Source: Negativicutes bacterium (lineage in GTDB: Bacteria > Bacillota_C > Negativicutes > Sporomusales_B > JARLHX01). Taken from it: 64,000 bases of DNA. Positions 23,649-33,119 of this stretch are shown piece after piece. The notes beneath the pieces were generated by a model. The model ran no database searches, was not told the DNA's origin, and was given only the letters and a program-made list of their open reading frames with translations. Position numbers and translations under genes: made by a program. The stretch is from NCBI GenBank assembly GCA_031292035.1, contig JARLHX010000092.1:124001-188000 (forward strand). The letters run 5' to 3'. Position 1 is the first letter of the stretch. Every line of letters starts with the position of its first letter.

Positions 23649-26360
23649 ATGAAGCGGTTCGAGGAGATGACCAGAGACCAGCTTATTGACGAATTGGCCC
23701 AAATGCAAAGACTGAACGGCGAACTGAGCGAAAGACTTGACAAGATTGTATTGGCAAAGCAAGAACAGAATTATTTATTTGAGCAGCTGCAGTCTGACAA
23801 CCGACCATGGACAGCCCTTTTAGAGATGGTTCCCTGCGGCGTTTCCATCGCCACCGGCTCGGACTGCCGGGAAATCCGCCACAATCCGGTAGCGGCTGAA
23901 TTTCTGCGGATCAAACCCTGGGAAAGTCTATCCCTTGCGGCAGACAAAGTGCCGCTGAAGATTTTGCAGGATGGGGCGGAGATTGCGCTGGCGGAACTGC
24001 CCATTCGGAGGGCTGTGTGGCACGGCGAGATGGTCAACGATGTGGAACTGGAATTCGTCTGGGAGGACGGAGTCCGCAAGGTGGCGGTGTGTTCGGCGCG
24101 GCCTCTTTACGATGCGGCAGGCAATATTACCGGCGGGATACTGAGTCACGAAGAAATCACCGCGCGCAAGGCGATGGAGGAGGAGCTTCGTCACAGCGAG
24201 TCTCTCCTCAGGGCGGTGATCGACAACAGTTCAGATCCGATCTTTGTCAAGGACCGCAGCGGCCGGTTCCTGATGGCCAATCCGGCCACCGAAAAGGCAA
24301 AAGGAGTGTCTTTTGCCGAAATGGCAGGCAGGACAATGGCTGAGCTTGGTTGTGACCAGCAGATTGGCAAATCCCTAATGGAGACTGATGAACGGATCAT
24401 GGCGTCAGGCCAGGCTGAGGTAGTGGAGGAACTGATCGATACCCCGGAGGGTCGCCGTATTTTCCTGTCGACCAAATCGCCGTGGCGCGACGCGGCGGGT
24501 GGCGTTATCGGCCTTATCGGTGTATCGCATGACATCCATGAGCGGAAGCTGATGGAGGCGGAGTTGCTCCGGCACCGCGATCACCTGCAGACCTCGGTCG
24601 AAGAACGGACCGAACAACTGGCCAGAAAGAACAGTGAACTGACAGCAATTATCGATGGCATCAGCGATTATTTCTATGCTCTGGATAAAGAGTGGCGGTT
24701 TACCTTTGCCAACAGCAAATACCGGAAGATGGCGCAGGAGATGGGGCACGACGACTTGATCGGCAGATCGGTCTGGGAAGTATTTCCCCGGACGGTGGGC
24801 ACCGACTATTATCGCAAATTCCAGGCAGCAGTTGTCGCCAAGACCCCGGTCAATCTGTTGCGCAGTCGGGAGTATGCGCCAGGCTGGTTTGACACCAACA
24901 TTTATCCCTACGAACACGGCGTACTGGTATATTTCCGCGATGTCACCATCGAGAAACAGGCGACCGAGAAAATAAAGCAACAGACGCAACTGCTTGAGCT
25001 GGCCCACGACTATATCATGATTCGGGATATGGACAACCGGATCAGCTATTGGAACCACGGCGCCGAGGCCGGTTATGGCTGGAGCCGGGGCGAGGCGGTG
25101 GGACAGGAGATCCAGGAGCTGCTTCACACCATTTATCCCGAACCGCCGGAAAATATCAGGGACAGTCTCCTGCTCAAAGGGTACTGGGAAGGCGAACTGA
25201 TCGACCGGCGAAAAGACGGGCGGCAAATCGTCGTCAGGAGCTGTCAGACATTGACCCGGGACCCCAAGGGCGAGCCGGAGGCTATTTTGGAGATCGCTCA
25301 TGATATCACCGCTCAGAAACAGGCGGAAGAGCTTTTCGCCAAGGCTTTTCATATCAATCCCAACATGATGTTGATCGCGACCCTCACCGAGTGGCGGTTC
25401 CTGGATGTCAATGAAACCTTTGCCCGGTCGGTGGGGAGATCCCGCGATGAGATCGTCGGTAATACCTCTGAGGGGATCGGGCTGTGGGCTGACGAGGTGG
25501 AGCGGGAGCAAGCGCGAGCCTTGTTTTTAGCCGAGGGGCGACTGCGCAATTTCCTCATGCACTATGCCGCCAAATCAGGCGAACAACGCCTTGCGCTGCT
25601 GTCGGCCGACATCATCACCGTGGGCGATCAGCCCTGTTCGCTGTCTGTTTTCACCGACATTACCGAACAGAAAAAATTTGAAGCCGAACTGGCCCATCTG
25701 GACAGGCTGAATGCCGTGGGCGAAATGGCGGCAGCCATCGGGCACGAGGTCCGCAATCCCATGACCACCGTCCGGGGCTATCTGCAGATGTTCGCCAGTA
25801 ACCCTGTCTTTGAAAAACAGTGGGAATCGATCGATCTGATGATCGAGGAACTCGACCGGGCCAATATCATCATCAGCGAGTTTTTGTCACTGGCCAAAAA
25901 TAAGGCCATCAGCCGCAAAGAAACCGACCTGAACAAGGTGATCCGGAGCATCTTCCCGCTGCTGCAGGCCGACGCCTTCCGGGTCAACAGCCAAATCCAG
26001 CTAAACTTTGGGCTCATTCCCACCGTGATGGCTGATGAGAAAGAACTGCGGCAATGTATTCTCAATCTGGTCCGCAATGGACTGGAAGCCATGCCTGACG
26101 GCGGCTCGGTCAGCATCAGCACCTTGGCGGCAGGCGGTGAGGTGACCCTGACTGTCCAGGATGAAGGGGCCGGTATTCCGCCTGAAGTCCAGGCCAAACT
26201 GGGGACGCCGTTTTTAACTACCAAGGAGCATGGTACCGGGCTGGGTCTTGCGGTATGCTATTCGATCGCCGAGCGGCACCGCGCCAGGATCGAGGTCGAA
26301 ACCGGTCCGGGCGGGACGGCTTTTCACTTCATCTTTAATTCGGATGTTGTAAAGAAATAA
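23649..26360 (+). CDS. Multi-PAS soluble sensor histidine kinase
   Basis: 903 residues, no membrane helices. After a coiled-coil start there are about five PAS modules (approximately residues 60-180, 185-310, 330-445, 450-570 and 575-675). HisKA with GHEVRNPMTTVRGYLQ follows (His near 699), then HATPase_c with CILNLVRNGLEAM, DEGAGIP and GTGLGLAV. No receiver domain. The kinase core closely resembles that of the kinase at 12.1-13.3 kb, pointing to duplication. ATG 23649 with GGGTGGGA is preferred over the upstream TTG. Likely feeds a phosphorelay such as Spo0F/Spo0A; inference. Confidence 0.85.
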   Translation: MKRFEEMTRDQLIDELAQMQRLNGELSERLDKIVLAKQEQNYLFEQLQSDNRPWTALLEMVPCGVSIATGSDCREIRHNPVAAEFLRIKPWESLSLAADKVPLKILQDGAEIALAELPIRRAVWHGEMVNDVELEFVWEDGVRKVAVCSARPLYDAAGNITGGILSHEEITARKAMEEELRHSESLLRAVIDNSSDPIFVKDRSGRFLMANPATEKAKGVSFAEMAGRTMAELGCDQQIGKSLMETDERIMASGQAEVVEELIDTPEGRRIFLSTKSPWRDAAGGVIGLIGVSHDIHERKLMEAELLRHRDHLQTSVEERTEQLARKNSELTAIIDGISDYFYALDKEWRFTFANSKYRKMAQEMGHDDLIGRSVWEVFPRTVGTDYYRKFQAAVVAKTPVNLLRSREYAPGWFDTNIYPYEHGVLVYFRDVTIEKQATEKIKQQTQLLELAHDYIMIRDMDNRISYWNHGAEAGYGWSRGEAVGQEIQELLHTIYPEPPENIRDSLLLKGYWEGELIDRRKDGRQIVVRSCQTLTRDPKGEPEAILEIAHDITAQKQAEELFAKAFHINPNMMLIATLTEWRFLDVNETFARSVGRSRDEIVGNTSEGIGLWADEVEREQARALFLAEGRLRNFLMHYAAKSGEQRLALLSADIITVGDQPCSLSVFTDITEQKKFEAELAHLDRLNAVGEMAAAIGHEVRNPMTTVRGYLQMFASNPVFEKQWESIDLMIEELDRANIIISEFLSLAKNKAISRKETDLNKVIRSIFPLLQADAFRVNSQIQLNFGLIPTVMADEKELRQCILNLVRNGLEAMPDGGSVSISTLAAGGEVTLTVQDEGAGIPPEVQAKLGTPFLTTKEHGTGLGLAVCYSIAERHRARIEVETGPGGTAFHFIFNSDVVKK

Positions 26361-26370
26361 AACAAGACCG

Positions 26371-26426
26371 GTGCATAAGGAAGTGGAGCAGTCTCGGTTT
26401 TGAGACTGCTCCACTTCCTTATGCAC
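26371..26426. terminator. 25-bp perfect hairpin between convergent genes
   Basis: GTGCATAAGGAAGTGGAGCA continuing to 26395 is perfectly complementary to 26402-26426, with a six-base loop GGTTTT. It lies between the kinase and the convergent GGDEF/HD-GYP gene. There is no U tract on the plus side, so it may act as a transcript-end barrier rather than a standard terminator. Confidence 0.7.
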
Positions 26427-26481
26427 GTCAAAGTGCAGAATTCACTCAAATTAGGCAGCAAGCTGTATGGGGGCAAAAGGG

Positions 26482-29400
26482 TTAATTGGGGGCTGCTTGA
26501 ACCAGGTCGACGAATAGAGCGGCAAGCGTCGGGTCGAATTGGCTGCCGGAGCAGCGGATGATCTCGGCGATGGCGTCCTCTTTGCTCATTGCTTTACGGT
26601 AAGGCCTATCCCGCGTCATGGCATCATAGGCATCGACGATGCCCAGTATCCGGCATTGGATCGGAATTTCTTCCCCACTGATCCCAAGCGGATAACCGTT
26701 TCCGCTCCAGTGCTCCTGGTGTTTTAAAATCCAGTCGGCAATCGGCGCAAGGTCCGGCGAAGACTTGGCGATCCGGAAACCAATCTCACAATGGCGGCGC
26801 ATGACCGTCATTTCCTCCTCTGTCAGTTTGCCTGGTTTCTTTAAGATGTCGTCCGGAATGCCGACTTTGCCGATATCATGGAATTTGGCGAAGAGTCTAA
26901 GGTCGGCTACCTCACCTTGTGGCAATCCCAGCTTCTGACCCATGATTTCCATCAGATTACCCAGTCTTTCGGCGTGGCCTTCGGTGATATCGTCTTTTTC
27001 TTCCAGCGCTTTCATCATGGTCTGGACAATCGAGCCGCGGACGCTTTGACTCTGATGCATTTTTTGGCGGTACATGTTGTTGTCGGCCTCTTTAAAGACC
27101 TTGTCAATGTCGCAGCCGTCCTCGCCAAGCGCCCAACCGATCGACAGACTGAGCGGAAGCTGCGGATTGTCGATGTTGTACTGGATGACGCTGTTTCGAT
27201 AATGTTGGTCCAATTGCTCCATCTGCGCTTTTGTCGGACGATGCAAGATGATCGCGAATTCGTCGCCGCCGATCCGGGCACCGAAATCAGGTTCCTGTAT
27301 TTTTTGTTGCAGGAGCAGTACCACTTTTTTCAGCAGTTCGTCACCTTGACGGTGGCCGAGGGTATCGTTAATCAGCTTCAGACCGTCGACATCACAGACG
27401 AAGATGCCGATTCCTTGTACGTTCTTCGTCTGGAGCCCCAGCACTTTTTCCTCGAAATAGGTACGGTTATAAGCGCTGGTCATCGGATCACGCAGACTGA
27501 GGAATTCGATTCGTTCCTCCATCAGCTTGCGGGTCGTGACATCCCGCATCAGAGCCAGGCAGCACGGTTTTCCGTTGATGACCGCCGGCGATGATTTTAT
27601 CTCGAGGACCATGCGGTGGCCGAGGCGGTCGGTTGTATGCCGCTCGTAGAGCTGGATTCCCGCATTGACGGTGTTATGAATCCGGGACAGCGCTTCTTCC
27701 AGGTGGGTGGGAGAAGCGATGAGAACAATCCCCTGCTGCTTGAATTCGTCCTCCGAATAGCCGAACATCTCGGTCATCCTGCGATTGACGGCCAGGATAT
27801 CGCCAGTCTCCCTGTCGTTTACGACAAAGCCGTCGCTGGCGGCGTTGAAGATTTCCTCGGTGGTTTGCTGGCTGGCCTGCAGCTCGCGCATTTTTCGGGC
27901 ATTGTCGAGGGCGATGGCGGCCACCAGGGCGAACTGTTCGATCAGTGCCACGTCGTTCTCGCTAAAACAGCACTCTCTACTGGTAAAGGCCATCCCCAAT
28001 GTGCCGATGACTTCGCCGGCCGCGATCAGCGGCACTTGGACATCAGCGTGGATATTGTCATGGATGCGAGCCTGGTTGCGTTTGTCCCAGGTGCTGTAAT
28101 CCTCTACCATCACTGTTTTTTTCTGATGGACAACTTCGCCAAGGAGACCTTGGGTAATGCTCCGAATGCGCCCAATATCCTGGGCGTAAATTCCCTTGCC
28201 GATCCTGCGCACGGCGCATTGTTTTTCTTTGTCGATGATATATACATAAACATGCTCTGTCCCGGCCAGTTCGGCCAGTTTGGCGGCGATCGCCTCAAGC
28301 TCTTCGCCGGCATCCAGGTGGCTCATCAAGCCCAGCGCGGTTTCGTGCAGGGTGGACAGGACGGCCTTTTGGCGGGAGACTTTCTCGTTCACCCGCAGCA
28401 CTTCGTCGTATTGATTTCGCAGCTCCTCTTCTGTTGCGGTCAGCTCTTCGTGGGAGGCGGTCAGTTCTTCGAAGCTCTCCAGGAGAAGCCGCTCTTTCTG
28501 CCGCAGCTTCTCATCGGCCTTTTTCTGCTCGGTAACATCAATGCCAATGCCAACAATATACGGCTTGTTATCGACAACCATCTTGACTGCTGTAAAGTAG
28601 AACGGGATCTTCCCGCCGTCTTTGGTCTGAAGATTGGCTTCCGTTTGGGCTACGCCGTCTTGGAAGGCTTTTTCCACCTCCCGGGTGACTCGGGCCATAG
28701 TTTCCTCGTCGCCCCAATACCAATCAGTCAAAGACATAGCGGACAGCTCGGCAGCAGAATATCCGGTCACAGTCTCATGATTTTTATTCCAGCGCAGCAG
28801 ATGCCCTTCGGCATCATAAAGATAGAGAAGTCCGGGAACGCTTTCCAGCACTGCGTTGGTAAAACTTCGTTCGTTATTCAGTTCCGCAAAGCTTTCCTGA
28901 AGCTTTTGTTCAGCCAGGCGACGTCTGCGGGCCCCGCCGATCAGGCTGGCGGTAAAGGCGAGGATCAGGAGACTGGACCCCGCGGCGGCAGCGATATAAG
29001 TGTTGCGACGGTGCAGCATCGGCAGCAGCGTATCTTCCGCCACGCCGACCTGGACGATGAGGGGATAGTCCGGCATCAGACGGTAGCTCATCAGCACCCG
29101 CTTGCCGAGAAACTGGCCGAGGGATGGGTAAAACCCGGCCGGGGACTTGGGCATTTCTTCGAAAACCGAGGCCTTGGACATGTCAAGGCCAATATCTTCA
29201 CCGGTATTGCTGGCCCGGGCGTAGCCGTCCAGACCCAGCACCCGTACCACATAGTGTTCGTCAAAAGCCATATCGCGGTAAAATTTGTTGAAATACTCGG
29301 GATTCAGCGAGGCGTAGACGATGCCGTCGAAGCTGCCGTCTGGTTTGTTTAGGCGGCGCGACAGGGGGATGGAGGCTATCCCGGTCACCCGCCCGCTGAA

Positions 29401-29853
29401 GGGCCGGCCGATAAAGAGCAGGCCGGAATCGGCAGCAGCATGGACCTTGAAGTGCGGCAGGTCGGCAAAATTGATTCCGGCCGGGGCGGGACGGAGACTG
29501 GCCCGCATGTAGCTTGTTTTATCCTCCACCGCCAGTTGAATGGCCAGCGGGTCCTGCCCGATCTGCTCCATCAGGCGCGTGAGGGCCGGCGTCACCGCCT
29601 GCGCCCCTTCGTACTCCTTCTTCATCAGCAGGAGATATTGGTCATGAGTCTTTAATACCCGGCGCACATGTTCCTCGAAGGCCCGGCTAAACTTGTCGCC
29701 GTCTTGCATTACCGTTTCGATGGTCGCTTTCCGGTCTTGGTCGATCTGCCACAAGGTAGCGCTCCACACCATGATCAGCAGAAGGGTGCAGAATAAAAGG
29801 ATGGATTTGTTGGGGCGGAGCCAGTTTCGATACAGCTGGCCGGCATTATCCAT
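26482..29853 (-). CDS. Cache-PAS-GAF-PAS-GGDEF-HD-GYP cyclic-di-GMP enzyme
   Basis: 1123 residues. TM helices near 20-38 and 290-312 bracket a periplasmic Cache-like sensor. A PAS domain, a coiled coil (about 455-520), GAF (about 530-675) and PAS (about 685-800) follow. GGDEF is intact (ARIGGDEF, ~861), and the HD-GYP domain has HDIGK (~991) and HQEHWSGNGYP (~1050). Both making and hydrolysing cyclic-di-GMP are possible. The inhibitory I-site position carries QEPD instead of RxxD. ATG 29853 is chosen because GCGAGGG lies before it; an ATG eight codons upstream lacks a site. Confidence 0.88.
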   Translation of the reverse strand: MDNAGQLYRNWLRPNKSILLFCTLLLIMVWSATLWQIDQDRKATIETVMQDGDKFSRAFEEHVRRVLKTHDQYLLLMKKEYEGAQAVTPALTRLMEQIGQDPLAIQLAVEDKTSYMRASLRPAPAGINFADLPHFKVHAAADSGLLFIGRPFSGRVTGIASIPLSRRLNKPDGSFDGIVYASLNPEYFNKFYRDMAFDEHYVVRVLGLDGYARASNTGEDIGLDMSKASVFEEMPKSPAGFYPSLGQFLGKRVLMSYRLMPDYPLIVQVGVAEDTLLPMLHRRNTYIAAAAGSSLLILAFTASLIGGARRRRLAEQKLQESFAELNNERSFTNAVLESVPGLLYLYDAEGHLLRWNKNHETVTGYSAAELSAMSLTDWYWGDEETMARVTREVEKAFQDGVAQTEANLQTKDGGKIPFYFTAVKMVVDNKPYIVGIGIDVTEQKKADEKLRQKERLLLESFEELTASHEELTATEEELRNQYDEVLRVNEKVSRQKAVLSTLHETALGLMSHLDAGEELEAIAAKLAELAGTEHVYVYIIDKEKQCAVRRIGKGIYAQDIGRIRSITQGLLGEVVHQKKTVMVEDYSTWDKRNQARIHDNIHADVQVPLIAAGEVIGTLGMAFTSRECCFSENDVALIEQFALVAAIALDNARKMRELQASQQTTEEIFNAASDGFVVNDRETGDILAVNRRMTEMFGYSEDEFKQQGIVLIASPTHLEEALSRIHNTVNAGIQLYERHTTDRLGHRMVLEIKSSPAVINGKPCCLALMRDVTTRKLMEERIEFLSLRDPMTSAYNRTYFEEKVLGLQTKNVQGIGIFVCDVDGLKLINDTLGHRQGDELLKKVVLLLQQKIQEPDFGARIGGDEFAIILHRPTKAQMEQLDQHYRNSVIQYNIDNPQLPLSLSIGWALGEDGCDIDKVFKEADNNMYRQKMHQSQSVRGSIVQTMMKALEEKDDITEGHAERLGNLMEIMGQKLGLPQGEVADLRLFAKFHDIGKVGIPDDILKKPGKLTEEEMTVMRRHCEIGFRIAKSSPDLAPIADWILKHQEHWSGNGYPLGISGEEIPIQCRILGIVDAYDAMTRDRPYRKAMSKEDAIAEIIRCSGSQFDPTLAALFVDLVQAAPN

Positions 29854-29955
29854 GATGATCCCTCGCAGTATAGACATATATCTTGCATCGACGATTAATG
29901 ACCATTGTTTCTCTATTTCGACAAAGATGTCCTGCCTTAAAATGAACAGACAAGA

Positions 29956-29996
29956 AAAGAGACCCTTTTACCGTTAAAAGAGGTCTCTGATTTTTG
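29956..29996. terminator. Terminator of the TauE-type gene
   Basis: AGAGACC (29958-29964) pairs with GGTCTCT (29982-29988), with an inner TTTTA/TAAAA stem and T runs on either side. It lies between the TauE-type gene and the upstream end of the GGDEF/HD-GYP gene, which are both on the minus strand. Confidence 0.7.
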
Positions 29997-30013
29997 CAAT
30001 ATAGCGGTTATTA

Positions 30014-30934
30014 CTAAAACACCAGCCGGCGCGCTAGGTCGAAGAGGATCAGGCCGATGGCCAGGGCCATCAGGGCGGCGAAGTATTTGCGAGTGTTGCA
30101 GGGATTGACTAGTTTGGCGAGCCGGACGCCGGTGTTGACTCCGCCAACCGAACCGACCAGCATAAAAAGAACGAGGATGATGTCGACGTTGCCGGCCTGC
30201 ATGAGCCGGAGGGTGCCGTAGCCGCTGGCCAGCAGGACCTGGGCGGTGCTGGTGCCGACGGCGATCCGGGTGGGCAGACCGAGAAAGTAGATGAGGAGAG
30301 GCAGGTTGATGAAACCGCCGCCGATGCCGAGCAGGCCGGTCAGACAGCCCACCGCGAAGCTGAGAGCGATGGGGACCCAGATGCTGAGACGGTCGATGTT
30401 GGACTGCTCAAAACAGACGAAGGGCGGCAGCGGACAGCTTTTTACCATGTCGGCCAGGGCGGTTTCCGGTTCATCGATGCCGCACTGCTGGCTCTGGCAG
30501 GCTTCTCGGTACATGGAGATCCCGACGGCGGTCAAGAGGATAAGAAAAGAGCTGTTGATCATCAGGTCGATAAAGGCGATGGAACGGCCACCAATCAGGA
30601 CCATCCCTTGATCACCGACGAGGCGGAGCAGGCGGATGCCGCATTCGGCCCCGAGGAGGCTGCCGCCTGCGGCGATGGCGCCCATTTTGACGTCCAGGTT
30701 TTTTTGCCGCCAGTGTTTGTAAGCCGAAAGAAGCGAGGTGACTACGATTTGCAGCAGGCTGCTACCGATGGCCACCGGATAGGAAATATTGAAAAATATG
30801 CGTAACGACGGGGTGAGCAAAAAGCCGCCGCCCAACCCAAATAGGCCTGTCACTATGCCGATGAGGAACCCCAGCAGCACCAGGCCGGGCCACCAGACAT
30901 CCACCTGGGCTACCGGCAGAAAAAATGAGAGCAT
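30014..30934 (-). CDS. TauE/SafE sulfite-exporter family protein
   Basis: 306 residues with about eight helices in two halves. Each half starts with the family's Gly-rich motif: GIVTGLFGLGGGFLLTPSL near residue 24 and CLTGLLGIGGGFINLPLLI near residue 185. The loop between halves carries cysteines (SQQCGIDE, KSCPLPPFVC). These proteins export sulfite, organosulfonates or other small anions. ATG 30934 is preferred over an upstream start because ACAGG lies nearby and the hydrophobic domain begins there. The divergent neighbour is a SulP anion transporter, consistent with sulfur handling. Confidence 0.85.
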   Translation of the reverse strand: MLSFFLPVAQVDVWWPGLVLLGFLIGIVTGLFGLGGGFLLTPSLRIFFNISYPVAIGSSLLQIVVTSLLSAYKHWRQKNLDVKMGAIAAGGSLLGAECGIRLLRLVGDQGMVLIGGRSIAFIDLMINSSFLILLTAVGISMYREACQSQQCGIDEPETALADMVKSCPLPPFVCFEQSNIDRLSIWVPIALSFAVGCLTGLLGIGGGFINLPLLIYFLGLPTRIAVGTSTAQVLLASGYGTLRLMQAGNVDIILVLFMLVGSVGGVNTGVRLAKLVNPCNTRKYFAALMALAIGLILFDLARRLVF

Positions 30935-31166
30935 CGTATCACCTGTCCTGTAGTAAGTATGAAAGTAGGCGTGCGGGTCGGCCCCAGCCACCGGAAGCTT
31001 GCCGCCGGGTCATTGTTTGATTGTTTTCTCCGCCGCTTGCCGATTCCCTGCATTGCCCTGATTTTCTAGCCTGAGCGGTGGAGGAAATGCACCGACCAAA
31101 GAGGGAAGGGGGCCGGGGGTGGTGAATTAGTAGCGATAGACAAATTTTACTAATCGAGGCGAGGCT

Positions 31167-32981
31167 ATGTTTGGCGAAAAATTGGCGCGGCTTTCTTTTT
31201 TAGAGCCGCTGGTTCATTACAAAAAGGAATATTTTAAATATGATGTTACAGCGGCGCTGACGGTGACCCTGTTGGCCGTTCCCCAGGGGATGGCCTATGC
31301 GCTGATCGCCGGGCTCGATCCGGTTATCGGCCTCTATTCCTCGATCATCTGCCGGATACTGGGTTCGCTGTTCGGCAGTTCCAACCATGTGGTGACCGGT
31401 CCGACCAATGCCATCGCCCTGTTGGTGGCAGCCTATATGAATCCCTTCTTCGGCCATCCCGACTTTTATCAGATGCTGTTTCTGCTGACCTTTCTCATCG
31501 GCCTTATCCAGTTTTGCATGGGGGCGCTGAAACTGGGCAACCTGGTCAATTATGTGGCCCATTCGGTGATTGTCGGCTTTACCGCCGGCGCCGGGGTGAT
31601 CATCGCCCTGGGGCAGGTAAACGAGCTGCTCGGCATTCACCTGCCTGCCGGCCACTTTTCGACCCTGTCCAAGGTGATCATCACCGCCTATTCCTTGGAT
31701 CAAATCAACTATTACGCCTTGGGGCTGGGCCTTTTGACCATCGCCACGGTGGTGGCGGCCCGCCTGATCAATAAAAAGCTGCCTGGCGCACTATTGGGTC
31801 TGGTGACCAGCGCTCTGGCTGTCGCCCTGTTCGGGCTGGATCAGCATGGGATAAAACTGATGGGCCAGATCCCCTCAGCCATCCCGCCGCTGACCATGCT
31901 GCACCCGACTGCGTCGGCGGTGGAAAACCTCATGAGCGGCGCGCTGGTCATCGCCATTATCGGTTTGGTGGAGGCCATGTCGATTGCCAAGGCCATTTCC
32001 TCGCAGACTCTGCAGAAAATCGACGCCAACCAGGAGTTTATCGGCCAGGGAATGGCCAATATGGGCGGGGCGCTGTTTAGCTGCATGCCGGCGTCCGGTT
32101 CCTTTACCCGATCCTCGGTAAATTTCCAGAGCGGCGCCAAAACCAAGCTGTCCGGCATCCTGTCCGGGTTTATCATGTTGCTGGCCCTGATTTTCTGCGC
32201 CCGCTATATTGTATTCATCCCCGGGGCCAGCCTGGCGGGACTCATCATGGTGGTGGCCTATTCGATGATCAATTTCCGGGCCCTCCTCCGGGTCATCAAA
32301 TGCAATCGCAATGACGCCATCATCCTGTGGGTGACCTTTTTGACCACCATTTTCGCCGAGCATCTGGAGTATGCCATCTATGCCGGGCTGGTGGTATCGA
32401 TCATCCTCTTTCTCAAGGAGACCAGCGCAGTGCATATCAAGCTGTTCGTCCCGGATGGAAACGGCGACGAGCCCTTTAATGAATACGAGATCGACTGGGC
32501 TTATCTGGATGGCAAAACGCCGCGCACGGTGATTGTCGCCTTTGTCGGCAGCCTGTATTTCGGCTCGGCGGCCGACCTTGAGGCTAAGCTGGGTGACATC
32601 TACGAACATGCCGCCAGTTTTGTCCTGCGCTTCAACAGTATGTCGGCCATCGACATCACGTCGCTGGAGGTGCTGGAAAACTTCATTACCCGGGCGGTCC
32701 GCGAGGACAAGAAGGTGGCCCTGTACGGCGTCCGTCCCGAGCTGATGATCATGCTGATCCGCAGCAATATTCTCGGCCATGTAGGCGAGGAGAATGTTTT
32801 CACCCCGGAAGATGAAATGCTGGCCACCAGCTGTCAGATCGATGTCTGTTATCAGATGCAGGAACGCGCTTCCCAGCGCAAAGAGGCCAACCTGCAGACC
32901 ATCGAGAAGGCCACCCGTCGTCTGTCGCCGTCGACCCTGCTGGATTTTGTGAAGGATGCCGGACGGAGCAATACAAAATAA
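31167..32981 (+). CDS. SulP family anion permease with STAS domain
   Basis: 604 residues. Ten to twelve membrane helices with the SulP start TAALTVTLLAVPQGMAYALIAGLDPVIGLYSS-type sequence, then a C-terminal STAS domain (about residues 435-550; VIVAFVGSLYFGSAADL, DITSLEVLENF). The last ~50 residues are polar. It would import sulfate, bicarbonate or a related anion. A GGCGAGG site precedes the ATG. The divergent TauE-type exporter supports a sulfur role, though the substrate is not determined by sequence. Confidence 0.9.
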   Translation: MFGEKLARLSFLEPLVHYKKEYFKYDVTAALTVTLLAVPQGMAYALIAGLDPVIGLYSSIICRILGSLFGSSNHVVTGPTNAIALLVAAYMNPFFGHPDFYQMLFLLTFLIGLIQFCMGALKLGNLVNYVAHSVIVGFTAGAGVIIALGQVNELLGIHLPAGHFSTLSKVIITAYSLDQINYYALGLGLLTIATVVAARLINKKLPGALLGLVTSALAVALFGLDQHGIKLMGQIPSAIPPLTMLHPTASAVENLMSGALVIAIIGLVEAMSIAKAISSQTLQKIDANQEFIGQGMANMGGALFSCMPASGSFTRSSVNFQSGAKTKLSGILSGFIMLLALIFCARYIVFIPGASLAGLIMVVAYSMINFRALLRVIKCNRNDAIILWVTFLTTIFAEHLEYAIYAGLVVSIILFLKETSAVHIKLFVPDGNGDEPFNEYEIDWAYLDGKTPRTVIVAFVGSLYFGSAADLEAKLGDIYEHAASFVLRFNSMSAIDITSLEVLENFITRAVREDKKVALYGVRPELMIMLIRSNILGHVGEENVFTPEDEMLATSCQIDVCYQMQERASQRKEANLQTIEKATRRLSPSTLLDFVKDAGRSNTK

Positions 32982-32994
32982 CCCCCGAAAGGGT

Positions 32995-33031
32995 GGAGAC
33001 CGCTGCCTGATGACAGCCGGTCTCTTTTTTG
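32995..33031 (+). terminator. Terminator of the SulP gene
   Basis: GAGACCG (32996-33002) pairs with CGGTCTC (33018-33024) and is followed by TTTTTT. Confidence 0.8.
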
Positions 33032-33076
33032 TATATCGGCACATTTGGCCGCCAGGGGAAGTAAAGGCAGGCAAAT

Positions 33077-33106
33077 AAAAAAAGCGGGGCTTTATGCATC
33101 CCGCTT
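33077..33106 (-). terminator. Terminator of the chemotaxis transducer gene
   Basis: AAGCGGG (33082-33088) pairs with CCCGCTT (33100-33106); on the minus strand a long T run follows. Confidence 0.8.
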
Positions 33107-33119
33107 AGTTGTTTTTTTG

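Noticed and set aside
24405..25511. 368-aa minus-strand ORF
   Set aside because: Antisense shadow of the multi-PAS kinase.
27616..29352. 578-aa plus-strand ORF
   Set aside because: Antisense shadow of the GGDEF/HD-GYP gene, whose protein has recognised domains throughout.
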